A stretch of DNA of 44,136 nt from assembly GCA_938023865.1 (NCBI GenBank), contig CALJDG010000003.1:1-44136 (forward strand), given 5' to 3'. The translations under genes were made by a program, and so were the position numbers. The notes beneath the pieces are model-generated. The model ran no database searches. It was not told the origin of the DNA and saw only the letters and a program-made list of their open reading frames with translations. The DNA is from an uncultured archaeon (GTDB taxonomy: Archaea > Thermoproteota > Bathyarchaeia > Bathyarchaeales > Bathycorpusculaceae). Positions 1 to 7,787 of the stretch are shown piece by piece (the first letter of the stretch is position 1; each line of letters opens with the position of its first letter).

Positions 1-45
1 ACTACGATTCTGATTTCGACGTTTATTAATGAGCATGAACTTTTT

Positions 46-738
46 CTAATTAAGTCTCTCAAGTTTTTGGTTTCGCTCATCTAAGAAGTAGAAAGCCACA
101 TCTTTTACTAGATGTCCGTATCTTTTAAGCCATTCTAATGGAACCCTGCGGTCGTTTCCAAAAACCAAGAATTTATGTTCAGCTGATGTTTTCTCTAACA
201 ACCAAACATGTTCAGCTATAACAGGAAACTTTGCAGGCGGGATGGAAACGCCTCGAACCATGGTAAAATATTTTGCGTCTCCAACAACTTTGCAATCATA
301 GGACACCATGTCAAATAGTTTAGGAATATTTAAAACCATTCGCTTTGAAAGCGGAACGCCAAAATATGCGCTCATAACTTTTCTTGCAACATCCTCAAAT
401 TTAGCACTCCCATCTTTCTTAATGGATTGTATAACATTTATCTTATTGGTGGAATCCAGAGGTAAACTCCCAGCCCTCTTATTTCGTGGCAAGAGGTAAC
501 GGATTGTTAGACTAGCCCCTACACCGCTAGGCGGTTCCCATAAAACTTCATCGCCACGTTGCATGTTCTTCCGCAGAACATGACAACAAATCGGCATACG
601 GTGATTTGAACCCGGATAACCCCCAACTTTGCGATGCAAGTCGCCAGCTCTAACAATTACGTATTTTTCGCCTTTTTGTTCAGCCTCATAAAACTTCCCA
701 TCTAAAACCCTTTGAAAAAGCTCAACCCAACTATTCAT
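46..738 (-). CDS. PD-(D/E)XK-like nuclease-type protein, uncharacterised
   Basis: Protein of about 230 aa. The C-terminal half has the run FDMVSYDCKVVGDAKYF: an acidic residue, then D-x-K (GDAK) on a predicted strand, the signature of PD-(D/E)XK nuclease folds. The N-terminal half has a conserved-looking block with GDLHRKVGGYPGSNHRMP, which I cannot tie to a named family. The frame is open upstream to a TTG at 801, but that adds 21 poorly conserved-looking residues; I prefer the ATG at 738 (MNSWVELFQ) because a TTTAAA box lies just upstream of the TTG, placing transcription start inside the extension. It sits at the edge of an accessory region with a second nuclease and integrases, which suggests a DNA-defence or mobile-element role. 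That role is inferred; the catalytic fold is moderately supported. Confidence 0.6.
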   Translation of the reverse strand: MNSWVELFQRVLDGKFYEAEQKGEKYVIVRAGDLHRKVGGYPGSNHRMPICCHVLRKNMQRGDEVLWEPPSGVGASLTIRYLLPRNKRAGSLPLDSTNKINVIQSIKKDGSAKFEDVARKVMSAYFGVPLSKRMVLNIPKLFDMVSYDCKVVGDAKYFTMVRGVSIPPAKFPVIAEHVWLLEKTSAEHKFLVFGNDRRVPLEWLKRYGHLVKDVAFYFLDERNQKLERLN

Positions 739-940
739 AATAACCGCACCGATAGAGAGCGATGAACCGAAATACAAAAACTTTCCCACTTTGGACGCCA
801 ACTCTTTAAATTTGCCAAAAAAGGTAAACTTTTGTTTGCATTAGAAAGCCGCACGCTTTTAAAAGGTGGGCAAGTCTTTCGAGGCTTGCTTTCTTATTTT
901 TTGAGGCTTATTTTTTTGAGGGGCATGTGGGTCGTTAAAG

Positions 941-1261
941 TTATACAAGAGCGGGGCCTAATTCGGCCCTAAACTCCTCCGATTCGACTTGTGTGTGTTT
1001 TAATTTTTTATGTGTTGACTGTTTTCTGGTTTGAATTTTGACGGTTACGAGTTTCCCTTTATTTTTGAGGTTTTCATCAACCTCCCATGGGCTGATTTTT
1101 AATATTACCCAATATGGCTCCTTCCTCCAACTAACATATAAAACTGAGCAGGTTACGGGTTCGGCGATTTTAAACAAGCTATCAATATCATCGGCTGTGA
1201 CGCCTGCAAAAGCCAAAGATTCCAACAAATTCTGCTTAACGGTTTGTAAAGCCTCAACCAT
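941..1261 (-). CDS. small hypothetical protein
   Basis: About 106 aa from the ATG at 1261, which has GGTGG six bases upstream; a GTG at 1297 would add 12 residues. I do not recognise the family. The middle is a likely beta-rich segment (VTCSVLYVSWRKEPYWVIL), and the tail is basic with an acidic end. No signal peptide, Cys cluster or catalytic motif is visible. It lies 139 bases upstream of the PD-(D/E)XK-like gene on the same strand, so they could share a transcript, but the gap contains AT-rich sequence that could hold a promoter. Confidence 0.45.
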   Translation of the reverse strand: MVEALQTVKQNLLESLAFAGVTADDIDSLFKIAEPVTCSVLYVSWRKEPYWVILKISPWEVDENLKNKGKLVTVKIQTRKQSTHKKLKHTQVESEEFRAELGPALV

Positions 1262-1297
1262 CAAACCACCCAGAGCCAAAAAAGGGATTGTCAACAC

Positions 1298-1792
1298 TTA
1301 AGAATTTTCCAAAAAACCAAATAAACACCAATAGATACAACCAACTCCAAAAACCAAAAATAAATAAAAAAGGGACAAGCCATAAAGCTTCGAGAAAAAT
1401 CGTTAAATTTTGAAGAGAAAACGAACCAAGGCGAATGGAATAAACATTTATAAGGTTAAGTCAAAGACAAGTCAAGCTCACGTGAGATATATATTACACG
1501 GCATTGAAGTATTCAACATTCACCCCACAGATGCTATCTTGCAATGCCAGTCAAGTAATAGAGGTTTTATTTTCTTTCTAGTGAATTAATTAAGAGTGTC
1601 TGAGGAGGGCGGTAGGAAAACTTTCTATACTTTTAATGTTATAGACTGAAATGGGCTGGTAAAATTGAGTCAAGCCGATTTTATCAGGGAGTTTGTGTTC
1701 AAAAATTATATTCAGCCGGCACGGGGTAGGAATTGATCTGTATCTTTAAATTTTAAATAGCCCTTTCCTTTTACTAAATTTGAGGGCTTCCC
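1298..1792. other. 495-bp intergenic region without a clear gene
   Basis: AT-rich spacer between divergent genes. A TATA-like TTTATAAGG at 1447-1455 lies about 27 bases before a short plus-strand frame opening at GTG 1482 and closing at 1589 (35 codons), which could be a leaderless small ORF but has no other support. An AGGAGGGCGG tract near 1603-1612 looks like a ribosome-binding site, but I see no credible frame after it. TTTAAATTTTAAA at 1745-1757 is a good TATA candidate for the gene starting at 1793. Confidence 0.4.
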
Positions 1793-2653
1793 TTGAGTAT
1801 AAAGGTGATTTCTGGGGAATCTGTTGAATTGACCGAAGATCAAATCCGAAGGGCATTTGAGGCAAATTTAGAGGTCTTAGAAGAAGGGTTAGAATATGTA
1901 GATTCTGAAGTCCAAATAGGCACGGGTCGAATAGATACGCTAGCAATAGATGAGAAAAATAGGCCAGTATTTATCGAGTATAAGAAGGCGGGCGAATTTG
2001 ATAAGGACGCTCTTGTGCAGCTTATGGATTATCTTAGCTGGTTTATAAAAGATGAGGCGCATCTATCATATCTTGAGAATCATATCAAGAAAAAGAAGCC
2101 CGATGTTGAAAAAATTAGCCCTGAAATTAGGCTAGTATGCGTAGTAAACGATGTTGAAGATAGAGTTAAAAACGCATGCTACGTGATCAGTAACCCAACT
2201 CAAATATGGACATATACCACAATCAAAAATGAAAGTGGAGATATCCTCATAATTCCAAGAATTGAACTGGATAACACTGAGAGAGAATTTGTTATTTCTG
2301 AAGAAGTTTCTGAGGACGAAATTTTAAAGGAATATAATACACTTTCTCCGCTCTATCAAGAAGTGAAAAATTATATATTATCTCTAGGCGATGTAGATTT
2401 TTACATGACTGGAAGAAACCCACGTTTCCGTCGGAGAACTGGAAGAGTCTTCGCAAACGTATGGTTTACAAGAAAATGGATTTCGCTTGAGCTATTTGTA
2501 GGAAAAGGAGCAATTGAAAACGAACGATTTACTTACTGGAAAAGCGGAGAATCCGACTGGGGTTATGTTCACTTAACCCCAAAAGAAGGACTAGACGAAG
2601 AAATTAAAACATGGATAAGAAAGGCATGGGAGAACGGTAGCGCTTCTTCATAA
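1793..2653 (+). CDS. EndoMS/NucS-like nuclease domain with C-terminal DUF5655
   Basis: 286 aa from a TTG start with GAGGG upstream. The N-terminal domain (about 20-140) has EVQIGTGRIDTLAIDEKNRP followed by VFIEYKK: the G-R-I-D and E-x-K arrangement of the RecB-like nuclease domain in NucS/EndoMS (DUF91) proteins. The C-terminal part (about 185-286), with LYQEVKNYILSLGDVDFYMT and later KWISLELFVGKG, matches DUF5655, which often caps such nucleases. NucS/EndoMS itself cuts mismatched or branched DNA; this is a relative, so the substrate is unknown. It ends four bases before the convergent end of the integrase gene at 2658. Neighbouring integrases suggest defence or mobile-element cargo (inference). 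Confidence 0.75.
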   Translation: MSIKVISGESVELTEDQIRRAFEANLEVLEEGLEYVDSEVQIGTGRIDTLAIDEKNRPVFIEYKKAGEFDKDALVQLMDYLSWFIKDEAHLSYLENHIKKKKPDVEKISPEIRLVCVVNDVEDRVKNACYVISNPTQIWTYTTIKNESGDILIIPRIELDNTEREFVISEEVSEDEILKEYNTLSPLYQEVKNYILSLGDVDFYMTGRNPRFRRRTGRVFANVWFTRKWISLELFVGKGAIENERFTYWKSGESDWGYVHLTPKEGLDEEIKTWIRKAWENGSASS

Positions 2654-2657
2654 GAAT

Positions 2658-3668
2658 TTAAGATCGCAAAAGTTTTGCTTTACGTCTTAGTTCTGTTATG
2701 TATTCTGCATATCTTGGGTAGAACTGGTCTGCTTTACGCTTTAGCTGCATATAATGTTTGGCTCCTATGCTTTTTGGAACCCTGCCCTGAATGAAGTCTG
2801 CAACGCTTTCCGGAATGTTTAGCCTGTCGCTTGTCATCGTGTCGTTGGCGAACTTTCTTAGGTATTTTGGCATTGTGTAGCCGCGTCTTCCAAACCATTT
2901 TTCTATTGATCCTTCGCTCACTTTCCCGTTTAGCCGGTTTATTAGCCTATATGTATGTTCCGTAATGTAGCAGTAATATGCTTGTTTTGTGCCTCTGAAG
3001 AATCCGACGGGGCAGCGGTGAAACTCTCCCAACTGCTCAGTTTTTGGAAAATCATTTAGAAGCCTCACAGCCTCCACAAGCCTTAAACCAGAATCTAACA
3101 GGAGGTTGTAAGCTGCCCGATATTTAAGGGGGTCAGATTCCAAACGTCTCGAGTCTGAAACTATTTGAGGTTCTTCCGGAACCCTTATGTCTATGCCAAC
3201 CTCATCCTTTGGAATTGCCCTCCGAAGACCGTCAAGAAAACCTCTAAACTGCGGGTCTGGATTGTTAATCTCCAAGCATTTAAACCAAGCCCTCATAGCC
3301 CTGTTTAAATGGTGCCTCTGACCAGCAGTTAAGGGCGAAAAAATTCGCATAACATCCATAGGCGTTCTTAAACACTCTTTGACATGCCTATCTAAATAGC
3401 CCAAAAGCGTCTTAGCATTCCTCTCCTCATAACGCTTAAACTCCAAATATTGAAGGAACATCTGCCTCGTTTCAGGCCAGCTTAAAGCAAAGCCTCCACC
3501 CAAAACCTCAACGCCGGCTAAAGAGCTTAAAGCTTCACAAGGCTTTTCAACACGTTTCATCAGCTCCCCAAGCCTATCACCGCCCTCAAGACTTGAAGCT
3601 AAAGAGTTTAAAGCCTTACACTGCTCATCCACACGCCTTTTCAACTCTTCTATTATATCTTTGTGCAT
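2658..3668 (-). CDS. archaeal tyrosine recombinase/integrase
   Basis: 336 aa. The catalytic domain is the archaeal integrase type (Phage_integr_3-like). LLLDSGLRLVEAVRLL carries the first active-site Arg (about 196), MPKYLRKFA supplies K/R (268-271), GRVPKSIGAKHYMQLK (about 296-310) holds the His region, and FYPRYAEYI (316-324) provides candidate nucleophile tyrosines. A core-binding domain precedes it (about 65-150), and a helical repeat-like N-terminus is present (KRRVDEQCKALNSLA, then KRVEKPCEALSSLA). It looks full length and intact, unlike the two other integrases in the window. Its start lies about 110 bp from the 3' end of tRNA-Glu with GGACGGTCCC repeats between them. I found no second attachment site for it on the left, so its own element boundary is unresolved. 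Confidence 0.85.
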   Translation of the reverse strand: MHKDIIEELKRRVDEQCKALNSLASSLEGGDRLGELMKRVEKPCEALSSLAGVEVLGGGFALSWPETRQMFLQYLEFKRYEERNAKTLLGYLDRHVKECLRTPMDVMRIFSPLTAGQRHHLNRAMRAWFKCLEINNPDPQFRGFLDGLRRAIPKDEVGIDIRVPEEPQIVSDSRRLESDPLKYRAAYNLLLDSGLRLVEAVRLLNDFPKTEQLGEFHRCPVGFFRGTKQAYYCYITEHTYRLINRLNGKVSEGSIEKWFGRRGYTMPKYLRKFANDTMTSDRLNIPESVADFIQGRVPKSIGAKHYMQLKRKADQFYPRYAEYITELRRKAKLLRS

Positions 3669-3669
3669 A

Positions 3670-3713
3670 GGACGGTCCCCGCCACGTATCTGGGACGGTC
3701 CCAGGACGGTCCC
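3670..3713. repeat. three GGACGGTCCC repeats upstream of the integrase
   Basis: The 10-mer GGACGGTCCC occurs exactly at 3670-3679, 3693-3702 and 3704-3713. The middle copy extends to GGGACGGTCCC (3692-3702), a perfect inverted repeat around one base. The copies lie directly before the integrase start codon (3668) and between it and tRNA-Glu. Such short iterated palindromes are typical of operators or of recombination-accessory protein sites; which one applies here is inferred from position only. Confidence 0.6.
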
Positions 3714-3771
3714 GTAAGCCGCTGAATAAAGCAGCCCGAAAAAGGCTGCTTTTTCCGAAAGCGGACAGCCT

Positions 3772-3851
<80 letters not shown>

Positions 3852-3852
3852 C

Positions 3853-3871
3853 CTGAACTATACTACTGGAG
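3853..3871. repeat. degenerate third copy of the tRNA-Glu 5' end
   Basis: CTGAACTATACTACTGGAG directly abuts the intact tRNA. It matches the same stretch of the tRNA 5' end with a few substitutions and a short gap (CTATACTAC shared, TGGAG for CGGAG). Read on the minus strand it is a tandem, diverged tRNA-Glu 5' end just before the real one. It may be the attachment half of an earlier insertion at the same site, or a copy derived from another Glu isoacceptor. Confidence 0.55.
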
Positions 3872-3875
3872 ACTT

Positions 3876-5497
3876 TTATTTCCGTTTTCTGTATATGGCA
3901 ACATTATCTTTTTCGCTGTATCTAACAAATTCAAATCCTGCTTCAATTAATTTCTTTTCCTCTAGGTTTTGGGCTATGGCTACGTGCCATTCGTCGCTTT
4001 CAAAGTTTATTAACTGCGTATAAAAATCTGTGTTTTCAAGTTTTTATGCCCAAGAAGCTGCTGCACCCATTTATTGTTTTTAGTTTTATGATATTCCATG
4101 GCAGCCTTCCAATGTCTAAAAGTGTGGAGGCGAATCTGCAGTAATCGTGGGTTCTGAAGTTTTCTTGCAATCTTTTTGCGTTGATCATAGAAATTTGCAC
4201 GTAAAGTATACTGGTTTGTGTTGAAAACGTATTCGCTTGTTTTGGTAATGCGTTAATCACGGCGATTGTTTTTGCTGATACTTTGATAGCTCTAGCCAAA
4301 CTTCCCTTAACTGGGTTATTAATTCTGATAACGCATGATTTTTCATCGATGTCGACCCACTTCAATTTTAGCGCTTCAGCAGTTCTAGCCCCTGTGTCTT
4401 TCAGCACTTGAAAAAGTTGCCATTTTCTTACCGCAACCAGCGATTAACTGATCCAGTTCTTCCTCTGTCGGGATGAAAGGCAGTTTCCTTTCAACTCTTG
4501 TTTTTGGTGGTTCAAACTGTCAACACACTGTCTGGATCTAAGAGGTTCGCACCATTTTGATCAACTGCTTAAATCTGCATACACGCTGCTTTATAGTTTG
4601 TTCAGCAAGACCGCGCTTTTCAGCATTCCAAGCGTAGTCTAAGATGGAAGACTCTTCCATTGCCTTGTAGAACCAGTATGGTTTGGATTTGAAAATCGGT
4701 ATCCACAGTTTCGGCAAAGCCAACGCTGAACACTAGTGCCATCGCTGAGGCATCGCTGAGGTATCGTTGCCCATCTCTATAGAGTTTCGTAGAACCATAT
4801 TCTGGGCAACTTATTGGCTGAGGAGATTTGGGAGACCTTGTCGAAGAGCCTGAAGCCCCAGAAGATACGTTTGGAAGAAAATTGCGTTCCTCAGCCCCAG
4901 TCACGTTTAAACCACCTTCCAGAAAACCGTTGCCCGCTGGAACAGCCTTGCCCTCACGCTGTAGATACTCAAGAATCGTCATGACGGTTTCGGATGGCAA
5001 TTCCGTAGCCGCTACCAATTCGCTTTCATGAGCTAAACTTTTCAAATGAGTTAACTCTGCAAGGGCATTGAAAATCCGCTCCGCATTTTCTTTAGTTAAA
5101 AATGGGTTATACGTGGAAAGTTTACTGGCGCATTTCTCGCATAAAAGCCCCATGATCCATCCGGATAATTTACTTGAAAGACAATAGGCTTTGCGCCACA
5201 TTGAAAGCATTTCTCGACAGGAAACATTTCAGGGTTTTTTAACCTATAAAGAGTCGGCGATTGCTTAGAGTTTAAAGGCTCACCATTATAAGAGAGTGAA
5301 GTTGGGGCAACTGGGGCAGAAGGAGCGAGTTCCTCTATACCATCAGAAATTACAACTTTGTTTTCCTCAATTAATTCACATTTTTTCGAAGAGAGAAAAA
5401 CTTGCCCCACTTGCCACACCTGCCCCGGTTCTTCTTTAACGCTAATCCCGATCCATACTCGCTGGTTTTCGCCGCCGATACGTTTCTTAGCTAACAT
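3876..5497 (-). pseudogene. tyrosine integrase pseudogene with N-terminal zinc/winged-helix extension
   Basis: Pieces of one integrase lie in order in shifting frames on the minus strand. From 5497: an N-terminal region with CFQCGAKP, a one-base frameshift at about 5140 (GSWGFY continues as CEKCASKL in another frame), a winged-helix-like stretch (ELPSETVMTILEYLQREGK), then a zinc ribbon CPEYGSTKLYRDG (second Cys replaced by Tyr) whose other half VQRWLCRNCGYRFS is out of frame near 4720. Next come core-binding helices (SILDYAWNAEKRGLAEQTIK), an apparent internal deletion, PFIPTEEELDQLIAG (about 4450), the catalytic LKDTGARTAEALKLKW with the active-site Arg, HTFRHWKAAMEYHKTK and QLLGHKN, a frameshift just before the nucleophile in FYTQLINFESDEWH, and a stop at 3876. 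At least four lesions: dead. It ends 25 bases from tRNA-Glu, as expected for the integrase of the element. It could be two adjacent remnants rather than one fused gene. Confidence 0.8.
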
Positions 5498-5817
5498 AAC
5501 CCGGGGCTTTTTCCTAACTTCTCGCGAGAACGCTTCTTCGCTTACCTAAAAACAGAAAATCTACCAATAAACGAACTAAAACAGCTGCTGAAAACCACGA
5601 TAAAAATGGAAGAGCAAGACATAAAACTAGGCCTAAAAATAAAACCCAAACGTGAAAGATAATGCCGTTCAAATGTGTAATCAGATGGCGTCGCGGTCAA
5701 CCCAAAAACTAAGCATGGAGACCTACCATAAATGCCCCCACACTGAACAAGAAAAAACGTAAACTAGCATTCGTAATAGGCAAAGCAAAAGGCGCAGGTA
5801 CCATAGCAATCCGACAT
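5498..5817. other. 320-bp region with coding remnants, no clear gene
   Basis: A-rich on the plus strand with the same look as the gene downstream. A plus frame from about 5495 to 5750 reads RERFFAYLKTENLPIN and then KLLKTTIKMEEQDIK-like helical sequence, without a usable start codon. Another frame from 5743 reads NKKKRKLAFVIGKAKGAG directly into the gene at 5818, again without ATG, GTG or TTG. It looks like decayed 5' coding sequence. Confidence 0.4.
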
Positions 5818-6321
5818 ATGCTAGAAAAAGCAGCTCAAAAATTCCCAACCAAAAAATACAACAAAACCATACACATAATCCTAAACGAAAACGACGACGA
5901 AGCCTACGAATCAGCATACCGTATAGGCCTCGCCGCCGCCCTCATAAACAAAGCCAAAACACCAGAAGAAATCCAAAAACACATACGTTACATACAAAGT
6001 GCCATGCCAGAAGAAATCTGGTTCTGGACAAGCAAACTGCTCGACGAAGAAATAGGAGAAAAAGCCCTAAATGCCCTGGCAATATTAAGCGGCGCCGCAA
6101 CAACACAAAGCAAGAGACACCCGCAGCCACAAAAAGGAACATTCTGGCCGATAGTGCGACAACGTATGCAACAAAAAGCCTTACAACTCTACCTGCAAGA
6201 TAACCCGAAAACGAAATCAAAACCGACGATAAGAGAACTACGTCAAAAAGGCTACTTACATAAAGCAAAACTTGCTACATTAAAAGAAATGAAAACCCAA
6301 TTTTCTGCAGTTTCAATTTAA
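5818..6321 (+). CDS. A-rich hypothetical protein of the integrated element
   Basis: 167 aa from the ATG at 5818, but the same frame is open back to 5713 and reads LNKKKRKLAFVIGKAKGAG just before it, so the true start may be a non-standard codon (CTG 5743) or the 5' end may be damaged. Largely helical and basic at the C-terminus (KSKPTIRELRQKGYLHKAKL, with the look of a DNA-binding tail). Codon use is strikingly A-rich (CTA, ATA, AAA), unlike the flanking core genes, which supports acquisition with the element. I do not recognise a family. It lies between the integrase remnant and the ATPase inside the tRNA-Glu repeats. Confidence 0.5.
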   Translation: MLEKAAQKFPTKKYNKTIHIILNENDDEAYESAYRIGLAAALINKAKTPEEIQKHIRYIQSAMPEEIWFWTSKLLDEEIGEKALNALAILSGAATTQSKRHPQPQKGTFWPIVRQRMQQKALQLYLQDNPKTKSKPTIRELRQKGYLHKAKLATLKEMKTQFSAVSI

Positions 6322-6328
6322 CTTATGT

Positions 6329-6399
6329 CCCCCCATAAATTCTGTTAGTTGCAGTTAACGGAAAAGTTATTTACTTATGGGGTGTAACTACTTACGGGG
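6329..6399. promoter_or_regulatory. putative operator repeats at the ATPase promoter
   Basis: CCCCATAA (6331-6338) is the inverted partner of TTATGGGG (6375-6382), and a near copy TTACGGGG follows at 6392-6399. The three boxes sit between the upstream gene and the probable TTG start at 6407, where a repressor or an autoregulator would bind. Function is inferred from arrangement only. Confidence 0.45.
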
Positions 6400-7486
6400 G
6401 TTAAGTTTGCTTTTCGACCTAAATCCAAAAACCTCTTCAAAAGAACTGTTTGGTCGGGAAAGGGAGCTTGAAGAACTTATCCGTCTTGTTCGTGCTAGGA
6501 GATGGGTTGCCGTTCTTGGGCCAAGAATGGTTGGGAAAACAAGCTTGGTCAAAGTGGCTGGAGCTGAATTGAGAAAGGCCAAAACAAAGGTTGTTTATAT
6601 GAACCTTTGGGGGGCAAAGGGAACGCACGGTCTATTAAAAGTCATGGCACGGGGTCTTAACGACGAAAAAAGTATTCTACAAGAAATAAAGGATGTGGCT
6701 CAAAGAGTTGAAGGCGTGTCCATTGGACCTAGCGGGATTTCAATATCAATCTCCAGAAAACCCATGACCACAGTGTGGGATTTGTTAATGGCGATAGGAA
6801 GCAAGGCGGGAAATTGCGTAATTGCACTTGATGAAGTTCAGGAACTTGCAGCAATATCCGGTCGCCTATTAAAACTGTTAGCCAACATTTTTAATACACA
6901 CCCAAACATAGTCTTCATATTTACTGGATCCATGTTTGGTCTTATGAAAACGTTGCTGGAGCCAACGTCGTCCTCACCCCTTTATGGACGCTCTCCTGCA
7001 AGGCTTTATCTTAATCCCTTCGAGAAAGAACTTGCCATTAGATTTTTAAGGAAAGGTTTTGAAGAGCAAAAGCTAACTCTAAGAGATGAGATAATAAATG
7101 AGGCTGTTGAAAGGCTTGACGGCATTCCCGGATGGTTAACTCTCTATGGAAACAACGTAGCAGTGCGCAAACTTCCGCATCAAAAGGCCCTTGAAGAAAC
7201 TATTTCCGAAGGCATAAAAATCGTGAAAGATGAACTTGAGCATTTTCTTGAAGGCAGAGACAAACAAGCCTATTTAGCAGCCCTTAAGGCAACAGCCATA
7301 TCAGCCCGTTGGACCGAGATAAAAGGAGCAGTAGAAATAGCAAAGGCGTCCCCTGCGAACGACGCAACAATTTACCGCATAATAGAAAACCTCAAAGCAG
7401 CTATGCTAATAGAAGAGAAAGAAAACGTTTACAGAATAAATGATCCCATGCTCCGGACACTTCTGCTAACCTCACAAATAACTTAA
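6377..7486 (+). CDS. archaeal AAA ATPase (ATPase_2 family)
   Basis: Residues 48-56 (GPRMVGKTS) form the Walker A loop, CVIALDEVQ (about 147-155) the Walker B with the DEVQ tail typical of archaeal ATPases of the Orc1/Cdc6-like STAND group, and FIFTGSMF a sensor-1-like strand. The C-terminal part (about 295-369) looks like a winged helix (NDATIYRIIENLKAAMLIEEK). Homologues usually begin (M)LFDLNPKTS, so the TTG at 6407, 30 bases inside, is the likelier start; the ATG at 6377 lies within the operator-like repeats. Such ATPases are common on archaeal plasmids and integrated elements, and this one lies just inside the right-hand attachment repeat. Its partner or target is unknown. Confidence 0.85.
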   Translation: MGCNYLRGLSLLFDLNPKTSSKELFGRERELEELIRLVRARRWVAVLGPRMVGKTSLVKVAGAELRKAKTKVVYMNLWGAKGTHGLLKVMARGLNDEKSILQEIKDVAQRVEGVSIGPSGISISISRKPMTTVWDLLMAIGSKAGNCVIALDEVQELAAISGRLLKLLANIFNTHPNIVFIFTGSMFGLMKTLLEPTSSSPLYGRSPARLYLNPFEKELAIRFLRKGFEEQKLTLRDEIINEAVERLDGIPGWLTLYGNNVAVRKLPHQKALEETISEGIKIVKDELEHFLEGRDKQAYLAALKATAISARWTEIKGAVEIAKASPANDATIYRIIENLKAAMLIEEKENVYRINDPMLRTLLLTSQIT

Positions 7487-7787
7487 GGGACGTAAGCACT
7501 TACAGGGTAAAACATGAACACACCCTTTAACAACAAAATAGAAAAAGGGGGAGGTGTGGGAGAAATCGACAACATCTAATGGATTTGACCGGACTATACT
7601 ACCGGAGCTTTCAGCCGAATAATATTCACTGTGGGCTGTATTAATTTGCTTTTCTTCTCGTCGCGTTTTAGGTTCTCAGTTTTCAAATTTCAAGTTGCTT
7701 CAACAGGTGATTGTGGCGGTTGAGGCTTAGAAAAGTCTATATTTGCAGTTTTATTTTAGTCGTTTGCATAATAGCTCAAGTGGTTTG
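7487..7787. other. element boundary and AT-rich spacer
   Basis: Holds the end of the integrated element (24-bp repeat at 7585-7608) and, beyond it, about 180 bp of T-rich sequence that would originally have been upstream of tRNA-Glu. GAATAATATT at 7617-7626 could be that tRNA's original TATA region. No coding frame is convincing. Confidence 0.4.
7585..7608. repeat. 24-bp attachment repeat, distal copy
   Basis: Exact direct copy of tRNA-Glu nucleotides 1-24 (see 3828-3851). The remaining tRNA sequence is absent here, so this is a fragment, not a second gene. It marks the far end of the 3.76-kb element. Confidence 0.85.

Noticed and set aside
603-615. 13-bp match (GATTTGAACCCGG) to the T arm of tRNA-Glu, a possible left att site for the intact integrase
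   Set aside because: It lies inside the coding sequence of the PD-(D/E)XK-like gene at its conserved YPGSNH motif, and T-arm sequence is common to many tRNAs.
1482-1589. Short GTG frame after a TATA-like box
   Set aside because: Only 35 codons with no recognisable features; mentioned in the intergenic entry but not called as a gene.
5723-6268. Cys- and Leu-rich minus-strand frames resembling membrane proteins
   Set aside because: They mirror the A-rich plus-strand gene; the hydrophobicity is a by-product of T-rich antisense codons.
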